DNA from: Lingula anatina
Taxonomy: Eukaryota; Brachiopoda; Lingulata; Lingulida; Lingulidae
NCBI RefSeq assembly: GCF_001039355.2
Contig: NW_019775547.1
Location: forward strand, 455,726-519,725
Direction of reading: 5' to 3'
DNA: 64,000 nucleotides
The stretch's first letter is position 1. Every line of letters begins with the position of its first letter. The translations under genes were made by a program, and so were the position numbers. This document shows positions 1-19,300 of this stretch, piece by piece. The notes below the pieces were generated by a model, which saw nothing but the letters and a program-made list of their open reading frames with translations, was not told the DNA's origin and did not search any database.

Positions 1-5144
<5,144 letters not shown>

Positions 5145-6129
5145 TGTCTGTATTTTTCCTTTCTTTCAAGATAGTGGGATATTACCTAAAATATCAAATT
5201 CCATTATTTTTTGTTTTTTTGTAAATGCAATTTGTAGCAGATCAAAGACATTAAGCATACATCAAAACAGCTATCTCTGTCAACGCTCTAAGGCCTTCAT
5301 ATATTTCATTTACTTATTTTTGATGGGAGTTCCCCAAATATAATTAAATGAACACTGCTTTATGCATACGGTATTCGCAGGTCTGGCTTTATTGAGACAC
5401 TGACAGTGTTGAAAAATAAATGGGAGCATTAAGTANAAGGTTGCGAAGTATAGTTAATTTAATCCGCAATATTACATGATGTGAAAATTACCACAGGGAA
5501 ATAGCTTTGCCCTGATTAGTCACAGGCTATGTGAGCCAGACAATAGGCTGAGCACACAAAGACACACAGGGTGCTCTGCTGCGCCTGAGTGATCACTGCT
5601 GGTCAGTGGTCACAGGTTTTGAGCTGAGAAGTGTGGACACTTTTGGTGGATTTTTGCAGTTAAAAAACTTCAATATCTTTGTTGCTTGTAGGAATATTTA
5701 AAAAATTCCAAATGATTTCATCCGGTTTTTGCATTACCTTTCAGATGATATAAGTATTTTAATTTTCTGATCAGTTTGAAAATTTTTCTGATATACCTAC
5801 ATTAAGGATACTAGTTAGGTTATTTTGAATGGCCAGACCGTCCTTTACTTTAGACTGAACTTCTTTAAACAGATATGTGTATGTCACTGAAGTTTAAAAT
5901 AAAATATCTGTCGATCCATTTATTTGATAATGTATCAAATGTACATAATAAAAGTTATATGAAAGACTGGGTGGAAATCCACGTTCTCGAATTTCTGCCG
6001 GAAGGTCAAATTTAGCGACCATTTCCAGGCGATAACATTCACCTGTCACAAACTAAATCACTACATGTGCATATATTTCAATATTATTACATGTTGTATG
6101 CGCGGATCTACTCATTTAAATGTCCTTAC

Positions 6130-6200
6130 CGTATTAACTTTAATGCAAATCCATATCTAGCAGTTTTACCGCAAAACAAAGGAAGCCATCTTTGTCTTTT
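6130..6200 (-). promoter_or_regulatory. Inferred promoter and non-coding first exon of the SMARCA4-like gene
   Basis: The ATG exon begins three bases after an acceptor (cag at 5148-5150), so an upstream untranslated exon is expected. On the minus strand a strong donor (CG|gtaagg) ends an exon at 6130. Just upstream, a YY1-type AAGATGGC core lies at 6185-6192, a motif often found at the start sites of housekeeping genes. No TATA box is evident. This is inference from motifs only. Confidence 0.35.
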
Positions 6201-8153
6201 ATTTCGTGACTGCGCAGTCAATTTGGCGCACAGCATCAGCGCCACCTAGCCAGCAAGAAGAGACAGCATCCTATATTTGCTATAACCTGGTTGGTTCTGG
6301 GTACGTTTGTGAATAGTTTTGATTAAGCATAGAGAATCTCAGATGTTTTAAAGGAACAATTGACAGACATGGTGGGATGAAGTAAAACAAAAAGGGACAA
6401 TAAAGAGAAAAGGGCAGTGAAGAAAGCAGTGCTTAAATCTACAGCCTTTCTTAAAATGCAAAAAGATTTATCTGGGCCTCAACCAATGATTTTTCCCAAC
6501 TAAATAGCCGCTTTTTATCGGTGTATGTCAATTACGCTGACGCTTACGGATGAACCCACGCTAGTATACTATTACATACCAGTACACCAAAGACGACTAA
6601 GACAGCTAAATTCCATTTATCACATTGTTAAAACTTGAAGAACTTAACGCTTAGGCCTAGACCTTTAACATATATAGGCCTGATTAACAGTGATATTAGT
6701 CATATCACGTACTGTCTCAGAGTTTAATTGGCGTTATTCGTAAAAATACAGCCGGTGTTCAGTTTTGCAAAGCTGCCAACGGTTTATTGCTATGATCTTT
6801 ACAGCGTTGTTCGCTTAATTTATCTTTGTATTTGAAAGGTTATTTATCGAACCCTCTTTCAAGAACTTAATCAATCAAAACTAGGACGAAACAGGATGAA
6901 ATTAGGATGAAACATGGGAAAAGTTCAAAATAAAACAAATAAGTACACTAATTTTTAAGAATGACCGAATAAAATTATTAAAAATACTTTCAAATGTCCA
7001 GTGCATGCAGTCGGTGTCCATAAACAGTTGACTTGACCCTATTGACCCCCAGAATAAAGCTCACACGCTTGATTAGACCACGCAAGGAACTGGTTCAACA
7101 AGGGAAATCATTCATTTAAGGCAAAGAGGAGATTTTTCGATGTAAATGTGGCAATTATGTAGGAATATTTAATATTTCAAACTTTTAAATTTCACAGGGT
7201 GTCAAAAAAGACAACTCTTTCGCGCATCCAGTTTTCTATGACGTAATATTATTGTGTCATTGGTTTCAGGGCCTTTGTAAATCCTACTTGATAAATATTG
7301 ATTGGTCTTCTACGGCTCATTGCTTATGATAATATTAAGCGTCGATAAAATTGCTTAAAAATTCAATATTTGTGCTGTGCAGCGAATCATGTCCTGAGAG
7401 GGTCCGTTGGCTAAAATTACCGATAGCCTATACTGCTGGTCTATCTGTGTGTATAGGGCATATTTCTTAATTTCTTTATTAATCATAATGTCAGTTGCTA
7501 TGCAGTAAGAGAGTTGTGCATCAGTAATGAATACCTACGGCTGCTGGGTTAAAAATCCAATTACAACATGTACACAACCTTACTGAGGGTTCTTACCACC
7601 CATCATTACTAACAAAGACATTATTCATACGGATTTTAAGACCATATATCTGGACTTGTCTCAAGATGAGTAATTGATTGAATGTTCTCTACACAAATTT
7701 ACTTTGCATAAAATGCAATTTATGTTATGGTATTCATAAAAGGGTGCACTGCGCACATAAAAATAATTACAGGGTGTTTAAAATAGGAAGATTTTATGGC
7801 CCATTTTAGACAATAGCAATCCCATGTACTATCTAGGCCCGCCAGGCCAAGTATATATAGTATATAGTGGATAATAAAAAAAATTGCCACAATGATTCAA
7901 CAAGATATCTTTAGCCTCTAGCACAGTTTCCAGAAGACCTCCGCTACTGCCAGTGTTACACTAGCATTGCGCTTTTACGAATGTAACTTAAAAAAATACA
8001 CATTTAATTTTATCAGTCAGAGGTAGGCCTAATATCGTGGAGAACTATTATATGTGAAACTTCACAGGATTATCACTTATAATCGATGGCTTTTTACCGA
8101 TTTATTTCGATGAAAACCATGTAAAGAGCGTGTTGTTATTGAAGTTAGAACTA

Positions 8154-8156
<3 letters not shown>

Positions 8157-8238
<82 letters not shown>

Positions 8239-8429
8239 ACACCAGGCCCGTAGCCAGCAATTTCAAAAGGGGGGTTCATTTTATGAAAAAGTGGACCTTT
8301 TTCCATAAAAACATCATGTACTTAGATTAAATTTTACCCAGAGTGGACCTTTTCCCAGCAAAAGGGGCGGTTCTTTCGAACCCCCCGAACCCCCCTGGCT
8401 ACGGGCCTGCACACACACACACACACACA
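8157..8429. repeat. (CT)n-(CA)n microsatellite, interrupted by a foldback element
   Basis: CT dinucleotides run from 8157 to about 8195, followed by CA dinucleotides to about 8242. The CA tract resumes directly after the inserted element at 8410 and continues to about 8429. Confidence 0.95.
8243..8409. mobile_element. MITE-like element with perfect 15-bp terminal inverted repeats
   Basis: The ends, 8243-8257 (caggcccgtagccag) and 8395-8409, are exact reverse complements. Next to the repeats are G-rich and C-rich runs, and the interior holds a repeated 'gtggacctttt' word. At about 167 bp with no coding capacity it fits a non-autonomous DNA transposon. It sits inside a CA microsatellite, so a target-site duplication cannot be told apart from the CA flanks. 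Confidence 0.75.
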
Positions 8430-9589
8430 TGCATATGCACAAGCGCCAAACCGAGTGCAAAATGTGTCACCTTATCATGAAATACTGCTATAGTTCCTAC
8501 AAACTCACCTTGTGGATATTACTCACGGTCAGTCCATAAATCTAAGTGTCACAAACTAACAGGAATCTCGAGAAATAAATCTTGTGTTTTGTAACTAAAT
8601 TTCTTTGTGTTTTTCCTTGCGTTAACTTCCATTCTGTCATTTGTGAATAAATAAATAAATAATCAGCTGTAAAAAGATATTGACCTCATACTCTTTACGT
8701 AATACGCTGCCTCGTTTTCTTCTCCTTTTTTTTTTTTTTTTTTTTTTTAATTATAATTCATCTTATTCGCGTCAAGAAATGAAAAGAAATTCTAACCGAA
8801 AGCCCATGTTCAGGTTGCGACGATTTCTTTGGCCATTTACAATGACCTTTTCTTTTTTCTTCAGAAACCCAGCACTACATCTAGAGGCTATTTTTATTGT
8901 ACATTGTGTACTTTTTACTGTTAGCATTAACTCAGTATCACTTGGTATCACATAGTTATCTGGATCAGCCAGAGACCTTATACTAACGAATTTCGCCTAC
9001 GCATTACTCCCCCTACAAAGATAGCCTGATTTGTCACGTCGCCGGGAACGGCCCCTCCCCTGTGTCCCTTCCTGGTAGCTTGAAAGAAAAATAAGCGTGA
9101 ATTAAGTAACAGATTCCGGCAGCCTTCTCTAAGGCAGTGTAATCGATAAAGGTTCACAATTCGAGACTGGGTTGCAAGTGAAATGAACCAGTGCATAAGT
9201 CATTGTGCTCTCGAAGTTGATCAACAATGTAGAATAAACTACATTGAATGCATGTCTGTAACAGCGTCTGCAGTGTTAGGGAATGTTATTCCCTTGCAGC
9301 ATATGTGTTATAGGTTGCGCCTATGTTTTGGGTCGTTTTCAGAAAATATTTTGCTTGCTGTTTAATAAACCATTAATAAAACAGATATGAAGAAGAAAAT
9401 TTGAGGTAGGGTGGACTTCCTAAAAACAGCGTGACCAAATCTACGACCCGTCCCTGAAAAGCGTTTTAACACATCGGCAATATCGCACATAACTATTTGA
9501 AATCGCGAAAAAGTTGTTACTTTTTACACATAAGATGCATAATTTTGCAATTTTGTTATCGCACCATCTGACTACTTTCACTGGAGGAT

Positions 9590-9859
9590 AAGTATGAGAA
9601 TATCGCTCTCCGATTGGCCAGCGCGCACAATGAAGCTCGGAACAACCAGGTGAGCTTGTTTAGTGGGTCACGCCCTGAGTGAACAACGTGCACGTCAACG
9701 CGAGCCGCTGATTACGATCGACTCGCTGTCCCAACATACCGGGAGTAATACCAGGGGGAAAAAGCAGAACTTGTCTATGAAACTGAACTGAAGAAACGAC
9801 ACTATCTCCAAAGCAGGGATTCGACGCCGGAGAATCCTGTTACGCTCCTCAGCGTAAAG
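9590..9859 (+). promoter_or_regulatory. Candidate promoter and 5' UTR exon of gene A
   Basis: A locally CpG-richer stretch carries an inverted CCAAT box (ATTGG at 9613-9617) and ends in a good donor (AAAG|gtaggc, exon end 9859). The first coding exon of gene A begins with an acceptor one base before its ATG, so a 5' UTR exon must lie upstream. This is the most plausible site by sequence, but it is not proven. Confidence 0.3.
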
Positions 9860-12800
9860 GTAGGCAAATCTGAAGCGATGTCGTGTTGCGAGAGTTAGCT
9901 GACTTGACTATTGATCAGACTTAGAAGCACTGCTTTATAGTGGGGCGTTGGTTCAACTTCTAATATAAGTAGTGATTGAGTATTTGTTTTTGCATATCAC
10001 TGTTTAAATCTACTTTCTTGTCATTTGCCTTCTATCAAAATTGTTTGGCCGACAGCATAGGCTGCCATACTGCTGAGTTTTGGCTATAATGTTTTCTTAT
10101 TATCCAAGATGTGGATATGCAGCAACCATTATAACTATATTACGTCATTTCAAAATAAATATACTATCGAGCCTGTTACACGTATTGTATTCAAATTTCC
10201 ACTCAGTTTATGTTAATAATATTATCTCCACAAATATTGTGCCAAAAGCACATGGATACAAAATTAAGAAAATGAATCGGAGGAAAGCAAGCTGAATGTA
10301 AACAGTAGGCCTTTCAGAAATACAGGCAAAAGCATTGCTACTCATTCAGATCAGTTTAATGTAGTGTGTGTCTGTAAAAAATACGTAGGCTGTGTAAAAT
10401 GACACTGCCGTTTATTTCAATAGCCCCCTGTTGTACCTAGAAAAATTCTGCCCACTAATTGTATTGAGTGTAAAACAATGGCAGGGGGAGGCGATGAGAA
10501 TATCGATCTTAGGATTATGGAGGCTCAATTGTGAACAGCTGAATAGCGGGGCGTTGGCTCAACACAAAAAGGAAGTTTCCCTTGACGCATTGGTAGCTTT
10601 AGAGCTTTTCATAATTTTTTTGTATAATGAATAATATCATGAACCTCATCGCTAGCTTAGCAATCAAGCATTAGGTGAGATTCTGGAAAATTTTGGCGAA
10701 TTCCTACCTATCATTATTTCTTTTTATCACATAAGAGTTTTAAAAAATGTTTTAGGCTATTCATTAAATTCATCAGGTTTGCTGTCAATATCAGACGCAG
10801 ATTAAAGAGAGAACCTGAAAATTTTCCGTAGACTTTATTATAACGCGTCACAGAGGGTATGTATAGTTTGCGATGGCAGAGATTAGTGATGGATCAAGGT
10901 ATCGCTGATACTGATATCGTTTACGCAAAACATGTGAAAGAAACATTTCTGCGCCATTTGATCTCATGCGCTGATCATAGCATTATTTCACCCAGAAGGA
11001 AATAGGCGTGTCACAAGATCTGTACAGGGAAATGACAGTCCTTTGCAAAATTTCTGATTTACGTCAGGCCATACAGCTGATAACATCAACACGTCCGCAC
11101 CCATTTGCCCATGGGGACGGCAATATATTTCACCCTTTTTCTATCTCCAGGCCACTCAAAGTGTTGAGTAAGATACATTCGTGCTAATCTATGTTATAGA
11201 AGCTCTTTGGTCCCGGACGTCGAAAGCCCAGACGTTTACCACATTTGATAGTCCCCCTAAATGAAATCGGCCCGTACTTTCATTGATATGGGGTAGTTAT
11301 TATCCAGTTCGGATGCAAGTTCAGGTGCAATTACCGAACTGTTGACAACATGTCCGTCGTTATTAAGCTCAGCGTCGAACCTTCACAAGCAGGGCGTCAC
11401 CTTCTCCAACAGCCCATAAATTATTGAACATTGCATAATTTCCCCTAGATAGTATCTTCACCTTTCGCCTTGGCTCTACACGTTGGTGTGCAAAATGCCT
11501 TTTCGTATGACATTTCAGTGAGTCAGCTATTGAAGGCCCACACTGTGCTCGTGAATAATTTCTCTCTTTTTCCATCGTTAATTAACTTCTTTATAATGAC
11601 CAGTGACACTTTTACACTTTCATTCTCTGAACTGGACGTCGCAGTCGTATATTAACAGGTAACTGACAAGCCCTAATGAGTTTTATCTGCAAGTCGGGAT
11701 CGACCGGAACCCGGGCTTTCATTAATCCATGGTTGCCGTGGATACCATTTACCTGTTGTGTAGACTAAGAACATTAGTTTCCGATTAAGTTATACTTTGA
11801 TCATTCAGAGTATAGATTCATTACCATTCACCCGGGTGTGACTTTCCTTTAATATGAATCGTGATATCGTAGTTCCGTCTGCAAGGATCGTGTGGCACTT
11901 TTGCCTTCTGAAAAATAGTGAGAAGTAACTTTAACTTAATCCTACGGAATTTCTATTTTACATTTCCTTTAATTGTTCCGGAACGTGGTTCTGTTATAGG
12001 TTTTGCTAATGTATGCGGTATGAATTGCAATTGTACACAATCCAATACAGGGCCACATTCTTACATCCATTAAAAGAGCGTGGTAATGTTTGCGTTGTAA
12101 ATGTTTTCCTAAAATGTTATCACTACTGATTAACAATAGTTGCACTGCATAATTACGCCATGTATAGACACTGAAATGTGGAATGTTGAAAGGCTGGCAC
12201 GGGGATCTGGATTAATGAACAAAGGCTACTGAAGTATGAAAACTGCAAGTGCAGGACCACAGATATATTGGATACACTGAATAGACATGTATTAGGACTG
12301 GCGAAAGTGCTTTTGCCAAAATGGTACTTGTCAATAGGAATGCCTTATGAATGCTGTCGCGCATGCTTCAGTCGGCTCTTCGAGATTATCTGCACCTTCT
12401 TAAGCCTACTTGAAACTCGGACCTGTATGTGCTGACTTCATTGACAATATGACCAAGCTACCCTTAGCTCAATACTTTATTTACCATCTCGTCTCACTTA
12501 TACTGCAGGTTGTGATTTGTTGATCAGATTTGAATAAAAAAGGCCAGTCTTGTGCATTATGTAATGTGGGTCCAAGCCGTTTATTGAGACTAAGGCATTG
12601 GTCATTGTGGCCAAACCAGTTTACCTTTTGTAATTTTTACTTGCTTGGTCACACGATCACCATGGAACGTCTACACAAGTATTTCTTTTATAAAAACAAA
12701 TATTTTTCACAACTGGAGGGTGATCGACGAAAAATTCTTTTCTGACATTCGTCATTAGATATCACACTTGATACGTAGAGAGTAAAGGCATTCCTACTTG

Positions 12801-13290
12801 CACTGTGTGTAAAATCATATGAAACCGGTTTTTGTAGATTATTTGCACACCTTTCTGATCGTTCAGTTCTTTCATATGCTCTTTTTGCCACCAGACTAAG
12901 CATATATTTTCTTAACAAATCATTGAATCGAATTTGATCTGTCAGCTACTAGGTCAATATATTGTCAGGCCTGGGATTTGATTGTACGCCTTACCTTTGG
13001 AGAACACTTGCATTACAAGAGTATTTTTACAATTGCATTATTCATCGACTCCTTTTAAATGTTTTTTTCATATCCCTGGCCTTAACCTTTCCCAACCCCG
13101 TCTCTCTCTCTCTTACTCTCTCTCTCTCTATTTTTCTCAGCTTCCCTGCCTTCCAGCCTGTCCCTATATTTTTTCTTTTCCTCCATTGTGCCGTCACACC
13201 CAATCTCTCTATAGAATTAGAGCAAATATGTAATTTCTTAATTATTTGAGAAATACAAATTTTAGGTAGTTATTTTTATTTTTCTTCCAG
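9860..13290 (+). other. Putative first intron of gene A
   Basis: No coding exon was recognised. AT-rich, with scattered short open frames that lack codon bias or homology. A short CT-rich tract lies near 13100-13140. The region ends in a pyrimidine-rich acceptor (ttcttccag) just before the gene A start codon. Confidence 0.5.
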
Positions 13291-13291
13291 G

Positions 13292-13373
13292 ATGCCTTCC
13301 TTAATCACAGTGTGTTATGCGGGCCTGGTGGTCCTGCAAGTGCTACAAGTGACGCACCAACAAACATCAACTG
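13292..13373 (+). CDS. Gene A exon 1 coding: signal peptide
   Basis: Starts [16 protein letters not shown], a short hydrophobic core followed by polar residues, as in a secretory signal peptide. The ATG follows an acceptor by one base. The exon ends CTG|gtaagta in phase 1, which matches the two-base start of the D1 exon at 16168. Confidence 0.8.
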
Positions 13374-16300
13374 GTAAGTAGGGTTGTTTTTGGCACGTTT
13401 TGTATAATTATTACGATCATTTTCATGGTTATAGTTTTTTCAAGTTGTGGTATGTAGAGGTAGAATACTCCCTGGTTACAAATGTTGATCTTTGCCTCAC
13501 TCACGGAAGCTAAAAACTGTTTATTGGGTCATTGCAATTACATCGTCAAATAATTTGTGATATAGGTGTATTTGATATTTAGTAATAATAATATAGACAT
13601 TTAAACTTATGGCTGTGCAGCTGGTGTTCAAGCTAAATGACTATGTGGAGAAAATTTTGAGAAAAAAGAAAAAAAAACAGAATTCCACACCAGAAGTCTC
13701 GGGTTTCTCAGGTTTCATAAAAAAAATGTCGATCTTCCGGAACATGCATTAAGGAATGTGAAAATAATGGTGTTTGTCTATTTTTTCACATTCTTTAAGA
13801 CGCGTCTCAGGAGTTGATAGCCCTTTTCTACGCTATTGAATGACGGGAATTTTTTCTTAAGAACAAGCTATATATGTAGAAGATGGTGACGGTCAACATG
13901 TTTACTTAAAATACAAAATTCGCTTAAATGCCGTGTGACAAGTAACGCAGCACGCGTTATTTGTAGCAAGGAAATTTACTGTAATATAATTGCAATTGCA
14001 ATTTTACTGCATTTATTTGTAAAAAAAAATGACACATATTAAGTGTATTGGGCATTTAATCGGAATTTCCGAACACTAATATACCTACCGTCTTAGAAAC
14101 CCAAAAGTATCATACCCTGGATAACAGTACATTGGATTTTGAATTCTGACACCCTAATAGCAGTTCTAAACTGCTGTCATTAGGCCTACTAACTAAAAAC
14201 GTCTGAATTACAAACCGAGATACAATTGAAAAGGCTTACTATGACAAAATCAGAAGCCCCGGTTAGAAGTTACATATTGGTCAAAGTAGCTGTAGTCCGA
14301 ATGGAAATAATTCCAATAGTGGCTGACGGAACATGATTAATTAGCGACATTCAGGCTGAGCGGATGTGTCCTCCAGCCCGAAGACCATTAATCACCCCGT
14401 AGAAAAAGGTGCCACACCCTTGAAACCCTCCTTAAACTGTACCAAAATTTCTATTTTTTATAGAGGTTAGGTATACAAATGTTTATCGTGTAAAATATTG
14501 AAAGTTATGAAATTTTATCGTCATATAGAGGTGCCAGTAGATGTAAAAAGAGGTCATATTAAATGTTGATTTTTTTTTCAAGAGTCATATTTTCAAACTG
14601 TAGAATTACATACTCACACTCCAGTACGGAGAGAGGAGTAATTTATTTATTTTAGAGTTGTCAGCACATTGAGAATTTCTTTTTTTTTTTTTTTTCCACT
14701 GCACCCAACCACTGGGTTCTTACACAGTAACCAATAGCTATTAATGACCCTGAACACCCAGGGTTAGAAATCGTGTCACTCTTATAAAGGCTTTTCTGTT
14801 CGGGGTACGATACTCGTTACTGGCGGAATGTTGCAACGCCTACAACGCCTACTGGTTATTCAATCTACCTGAATGACAAACAATATTGATGTGTGTGTAT
14901 GCTACAAAGACACCAGAAAGTTGATTCAAAAGTGCGTTTTTTTATGTTCTGACTGACCCTCAGCCACCAGAATTAAGTTGTTGGAAATGGAGTTATGTGT
15001 CTGTAATACTGTAGTCACTGTATGTGCGTGACTATAACGATTTGGAGATCTCCCACACGGATTCGGCCTTCACGTCTGGTAACCTAATCGGCTACCCCTC
15101 CGCCACCCTCCAGTAAATGCGTAGAGTAACTGTGGCCATGGTGCGTTCGTCCTCCTCATTTCCCTACAGTTAACAAACCTGTTAACTACAGTTATCAAAT
15201 GTAAAGATCCTATGCACCAATTGTGCATTTTGAAAAATCCAAACACTTAGTATGAACTGTAAATAACCTTAATTGTGACAAAAATCATTTTGACGGCAGT
15301 TGTCAAAAGAAATCGGTCTTCTATTATGCTGATCTTTTCACATTCCTGTTTTGTCGCTTTTTATTACACGGTGGCAAAGAATTAAAATATCAAAGATATA
15401 TCGACATCAGCTGTTTGCTTCAGCAATAGCAAAGTCTACTTTAAACTTTTCGACCCAGGTGGTAGACCTTTCTATATAGTTACTAGTACCAAAGAGCCCT
15501 TAAAAATTAAATGTAGAGCGCGCTTAATTGTGCAGTGGCCTATAGTAATTTTACAAGTAGCATTCGAGAACGAGCATAAGTGAAAGAGACCCCTCTTATC
15601 TCCAGTCATTTTTTGCTGAAATAAATATACACGTATGCGCCCTAGAGTTGTCTGACTGCCGTATCAATACCAAAATATCCTTTTAATTCTACCCTCTTCC
15701 TCTCCTTTGCTTTGCTTAAATAAAATGAAACGTCCAATTGGCTTTAGCCTACAAACTAATTTTTTGGTGTTAGCTGGATTTTCTGGGTTTTCATATTTCA
15801 ACGTGATAGCTAGACTTGACGGTGTTTCACATATCGGGGAAACGTAATTTCTTTGATTAAGAAGGAAAGCTTGTTGGTCTTTACCACCTGTTTTCAGTGT
15901 CAATCATGTATGCATCTACCTGTACGTATGGGCCTTGGTTTGTCAGTTCGTCATATTATTATAGTCTATATTAAGACAGTGGTAATTCATTTGCCGTGCT
16001 TTATTTGGATTACATTAATTATTCCAATATACCGCTTCATAATGATTCAGTATGCGCACTCTTGCGCAATTAACTGCATATTATATAAGTCTGCAATTAC
16101 GCAAAGTTCAAATGAACATGGGTATGTCTTCGATCAATATTTTCTAACATGAACGTATTTTTTCCAGTGCCAGTGTCCTTAGACAATTCTGGAAGGGACT
16201 TTCTTGTTATGTTCATGGAGAACAATGTAGAGCAGCCACAGAACTTTCCTTTAGAACTCTTTATAACCACTGAAAGATCCATAGCTGACGTGACTGTCGT

Positions 16301-19300
16301 CAGTCCAATATTTTTTACTCCTGGTGGCGAACCCGTGGTGTCAACTACAATACAAGTGCGCCGACACGAAATAAAATTAGTGAATATTTCAAATAGTCTT
16401 CGTATGTCACAGACTCGGATTGGGTCGAAGGGAATTGTTATTGCTTCCACTGATGACATTGTCGTGTATGGGGTCAATAAAGAGAGATTCTCCAACGACG
16501 CCTTCTTGGCTCTGCCCGTAAAGGTTCTGGGCCAGGAGTACTACATTGTCACCTATTATCCGCCGGAGAATCTCTGTCAGGCAGGGATTGTGGCTTCTGA
16601 AGATGACACTGACGTGGTTATCCAGTTCCCCAGCCCTGGCTCCGGTTTATCCGTGGTGTACAACGGTCGCAACTATAGTAACGGTGACACATTAACATTA
16701 ACTCTTAACCAGTATGAGACCTTCCAGTTCCAAAGTAAAGGAGACCTGACCGGTGCCAGAATCCTTGCAAGCAAAAAGATCGCAGTATTCAGTGGGAACA
16801 TAAGGTCCAACGTCGGAACCGGAGTTTCACGAGACCATCTGGTTGAGCAATTGCCTCCAGCTAATACTTGGGGTATGCGCTTTGCCACGGTGCCCATTCC
16901 TAATCGTACCACGGGGGACGTCTTCAAGATCGTTGCCGGCAAGGACAACGCCCAGGTGAATATCACAGGGCAGGACCCTGTCAGGTTAAGACGAGCGGGG
17001 GACTATTTCGAAGTGACTCTTCCATCAAACCAGTACTCCCTGATCACATCTTCCCAGCCCATCCTAGTGGTACAGATTGTGTACAGCCAGCTGTCATTCA
17101 GCGAACCGGCCGATCCTTCCCTGATCATCGTTCCACCTACAGAGCAGTACATGTCCGAGTATTCCTTCGCCACCACCTTATATTCCGGTGGTATCACAGG
17201 CGGAGAATACACGAACTATTTTATGATGGTGGTAGACTCTGAAAACCGAGACAACGTACTGCTGGATGGGTCCCCTATTCAAGGTGTTACCTGGAATGCT
17301 ATTCCTGGAACTAACTTCGTCGGAGGGTACATCACAGTAGCACCTGGGGCACACAACTTAAGGCTTAGCCAGACTTCCGGGACATTCATGGGTCTATTGT
17401 ATGGCACAGCTGACAGAGAGTCGTATGGATTTCCTGTAGGAATGAACCTCAGATCAATTCAGAACGTAAGTGTTTCATGCAATACCAACTTTTAATATAT
17501 TCTATCTTAATTTCTTTTTACTTTAAAATTACTATCTTATGGACTTCAGAACAGGTGAATCGGACGTTTATTATCGTATTTTTAGTGGCTTTTACTCAAT
17601 TAGAAGTACATGTTTTTACTAATGTTTCAGGTATGCCTGCAACCTTTCCAAGTACCAGGAGATGGCATTGACAATGACTGTGATGGACAGACTGACGAGG
17701 AAACGTGCGACGGTTTAGGTAAACCGCTTGCTTCAGAGTAATACATTCTTAATCGATCACTAAATATTGGAGTTGTTATAGGTCAGACACTCGCCAATTG
17801 TATTCTCACGTGAACGTTATTGTATAGGGGTGAATATTATTGCATAGGGATGTACTTATTTTGGTCTTTTCCAGATGATGATAATGATGGTAGAACAGAC
17901 GAAGACTGTCGTACATCGTCAGACACTGGCGGCAAAGAATTCCTCATCATGTTCATGGAGAACATTGTGGAAAACCCACGTAACTTTGACCTTGAAGTCT
18001 TTGTGACCACATCTTTCAGCGTCCCTGTCCAGGTTAATTTGACAACCCCAGCGTGGACCAACCCCAGTGTTTCTCACTCTGTTATTGTTAATCCCAGAGA
18101 AGTTGTAAAGCTTGGTATAAGCCATCTTCTTCGACAGACTGATACCAGCAAATCGACCAAAGCCATCTTAATCGAGGCCTCAAATGAAATAGTAGTCTAC
18201 GGTACAAATAAGGAGCTTTTCTCCAATGATGGGTTTTTGGCTTTACCTGTAGATTCTCTCGGCACCGAATATTACACGGTGTCTTACGCCCCAGCCAATT
18301 TGTACACCGAATTTGGTATCGTAGGCGTATATGATAACACTTTGATTACTATAAAATTTCCGTCACCAAATGGCATTCCCGTGAGCGTAACGTATAACGG
18401 GATAACTTACGGCAATGGGGACATTCTGCAGATTACTTTGAATAGGTACGATACCTTTCAAGTCCAAAGCAAGGGCGATTTAACTGGAACCAGAATTGTC
18501 GCCAGCCAGAAGGTGGCCGTGTTCAGCGGTAACGTGAGGACAAATGTTGGTAGAGGCACCGCATCAAGAGACCATTTGGTTGAGCAACTTCCGCCGGCTC
18601 GATCTTGGGGCAAGCAGTTCGCCACGGTGCCCATCCCGAAACGGACAACAGGTGACTACTTCAGATTCGTTGCTTCACAGAACAACACCCAGGTCAACAT
18701 TAACGGTGCTGGAACGTCTTTCACTTTAAACCAGGGCGAGTTCAGAGAACTTCTAATCCCGTCTGGTTTTAACATCTACATTACTTCCACTGAGCCCATC
18801 GTGGTTGTCCAGTTCGTGTACAGCCAAGAAAGTGACGATTCCTTAGAAGTTGCCGACCCCTCCATGATTCTTGTCCCACCAATAGAACAATACGCAATTG
18901 AGTACAACTTCGCAACAGACCAGTACTCGGGAGGTGTGGTCGGAGGGGATTACATCCACTACTTCCTGATGGCTGTTAGGGCTGGTGACCGTGCTGGGTT
19001 ACGCCTAGACGGAAACCCTTTACCAGACACCCTGGTATGGACCCCTATTGGCAACAGTGGCCTGGTGGGGACAGCAATGAATATCTCGAGTGGTTCACAC
19101 TCTCTCAGACACGTGAATGGGGATGTCACCTTCATGGGTTTGCTGTATGGCACCGCAGACCGAGAGAGCTATGGTTTCCCAGTTGGTATGAGGCTTGAGT
19201 CTATTGTACCGGTAGGTATAAAACTGACAATTGATTATATCTTTACATAAAAGCAAATTATTAAATATAAAAAGTGAAGGTGACAGTGCGTGGAGTTTTA

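Larger units (their letters stand above)
5148..9590. other. Upstream / intergenic region between two divergent genes
   Basis: No convincing exon was found. The part up to about 6129 is probably the 5' UTR intron of the SMARCA4-like gene. The rest is AT-rich intergenic DNA containing one ambiguous base at 5436, a CT/CA microsatellite with an inserted foldback element (8157-8429) and a poly-T run near 8726-8748. Short open frames here have no homology I recognise. Confidence 0.6.

Noticed and set aside
8130-8330. Open frame through the CT/CA microsatellite
   Set aside because: Low-complexity translation that runs into a transposon remnant.
15041-15125. A tRNA gene on the minus strand
   Set aside because: Only weak A- and B-box resemblance; no acceptor stem or anticodon arm can be drawn. 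Kept only as a doubtful SINE fragment.
16097-16495. Medium-length minus-strand frames opposite the IgGFc exons
   Set aside because: Antisense shadows without splice context or recognisable domains.
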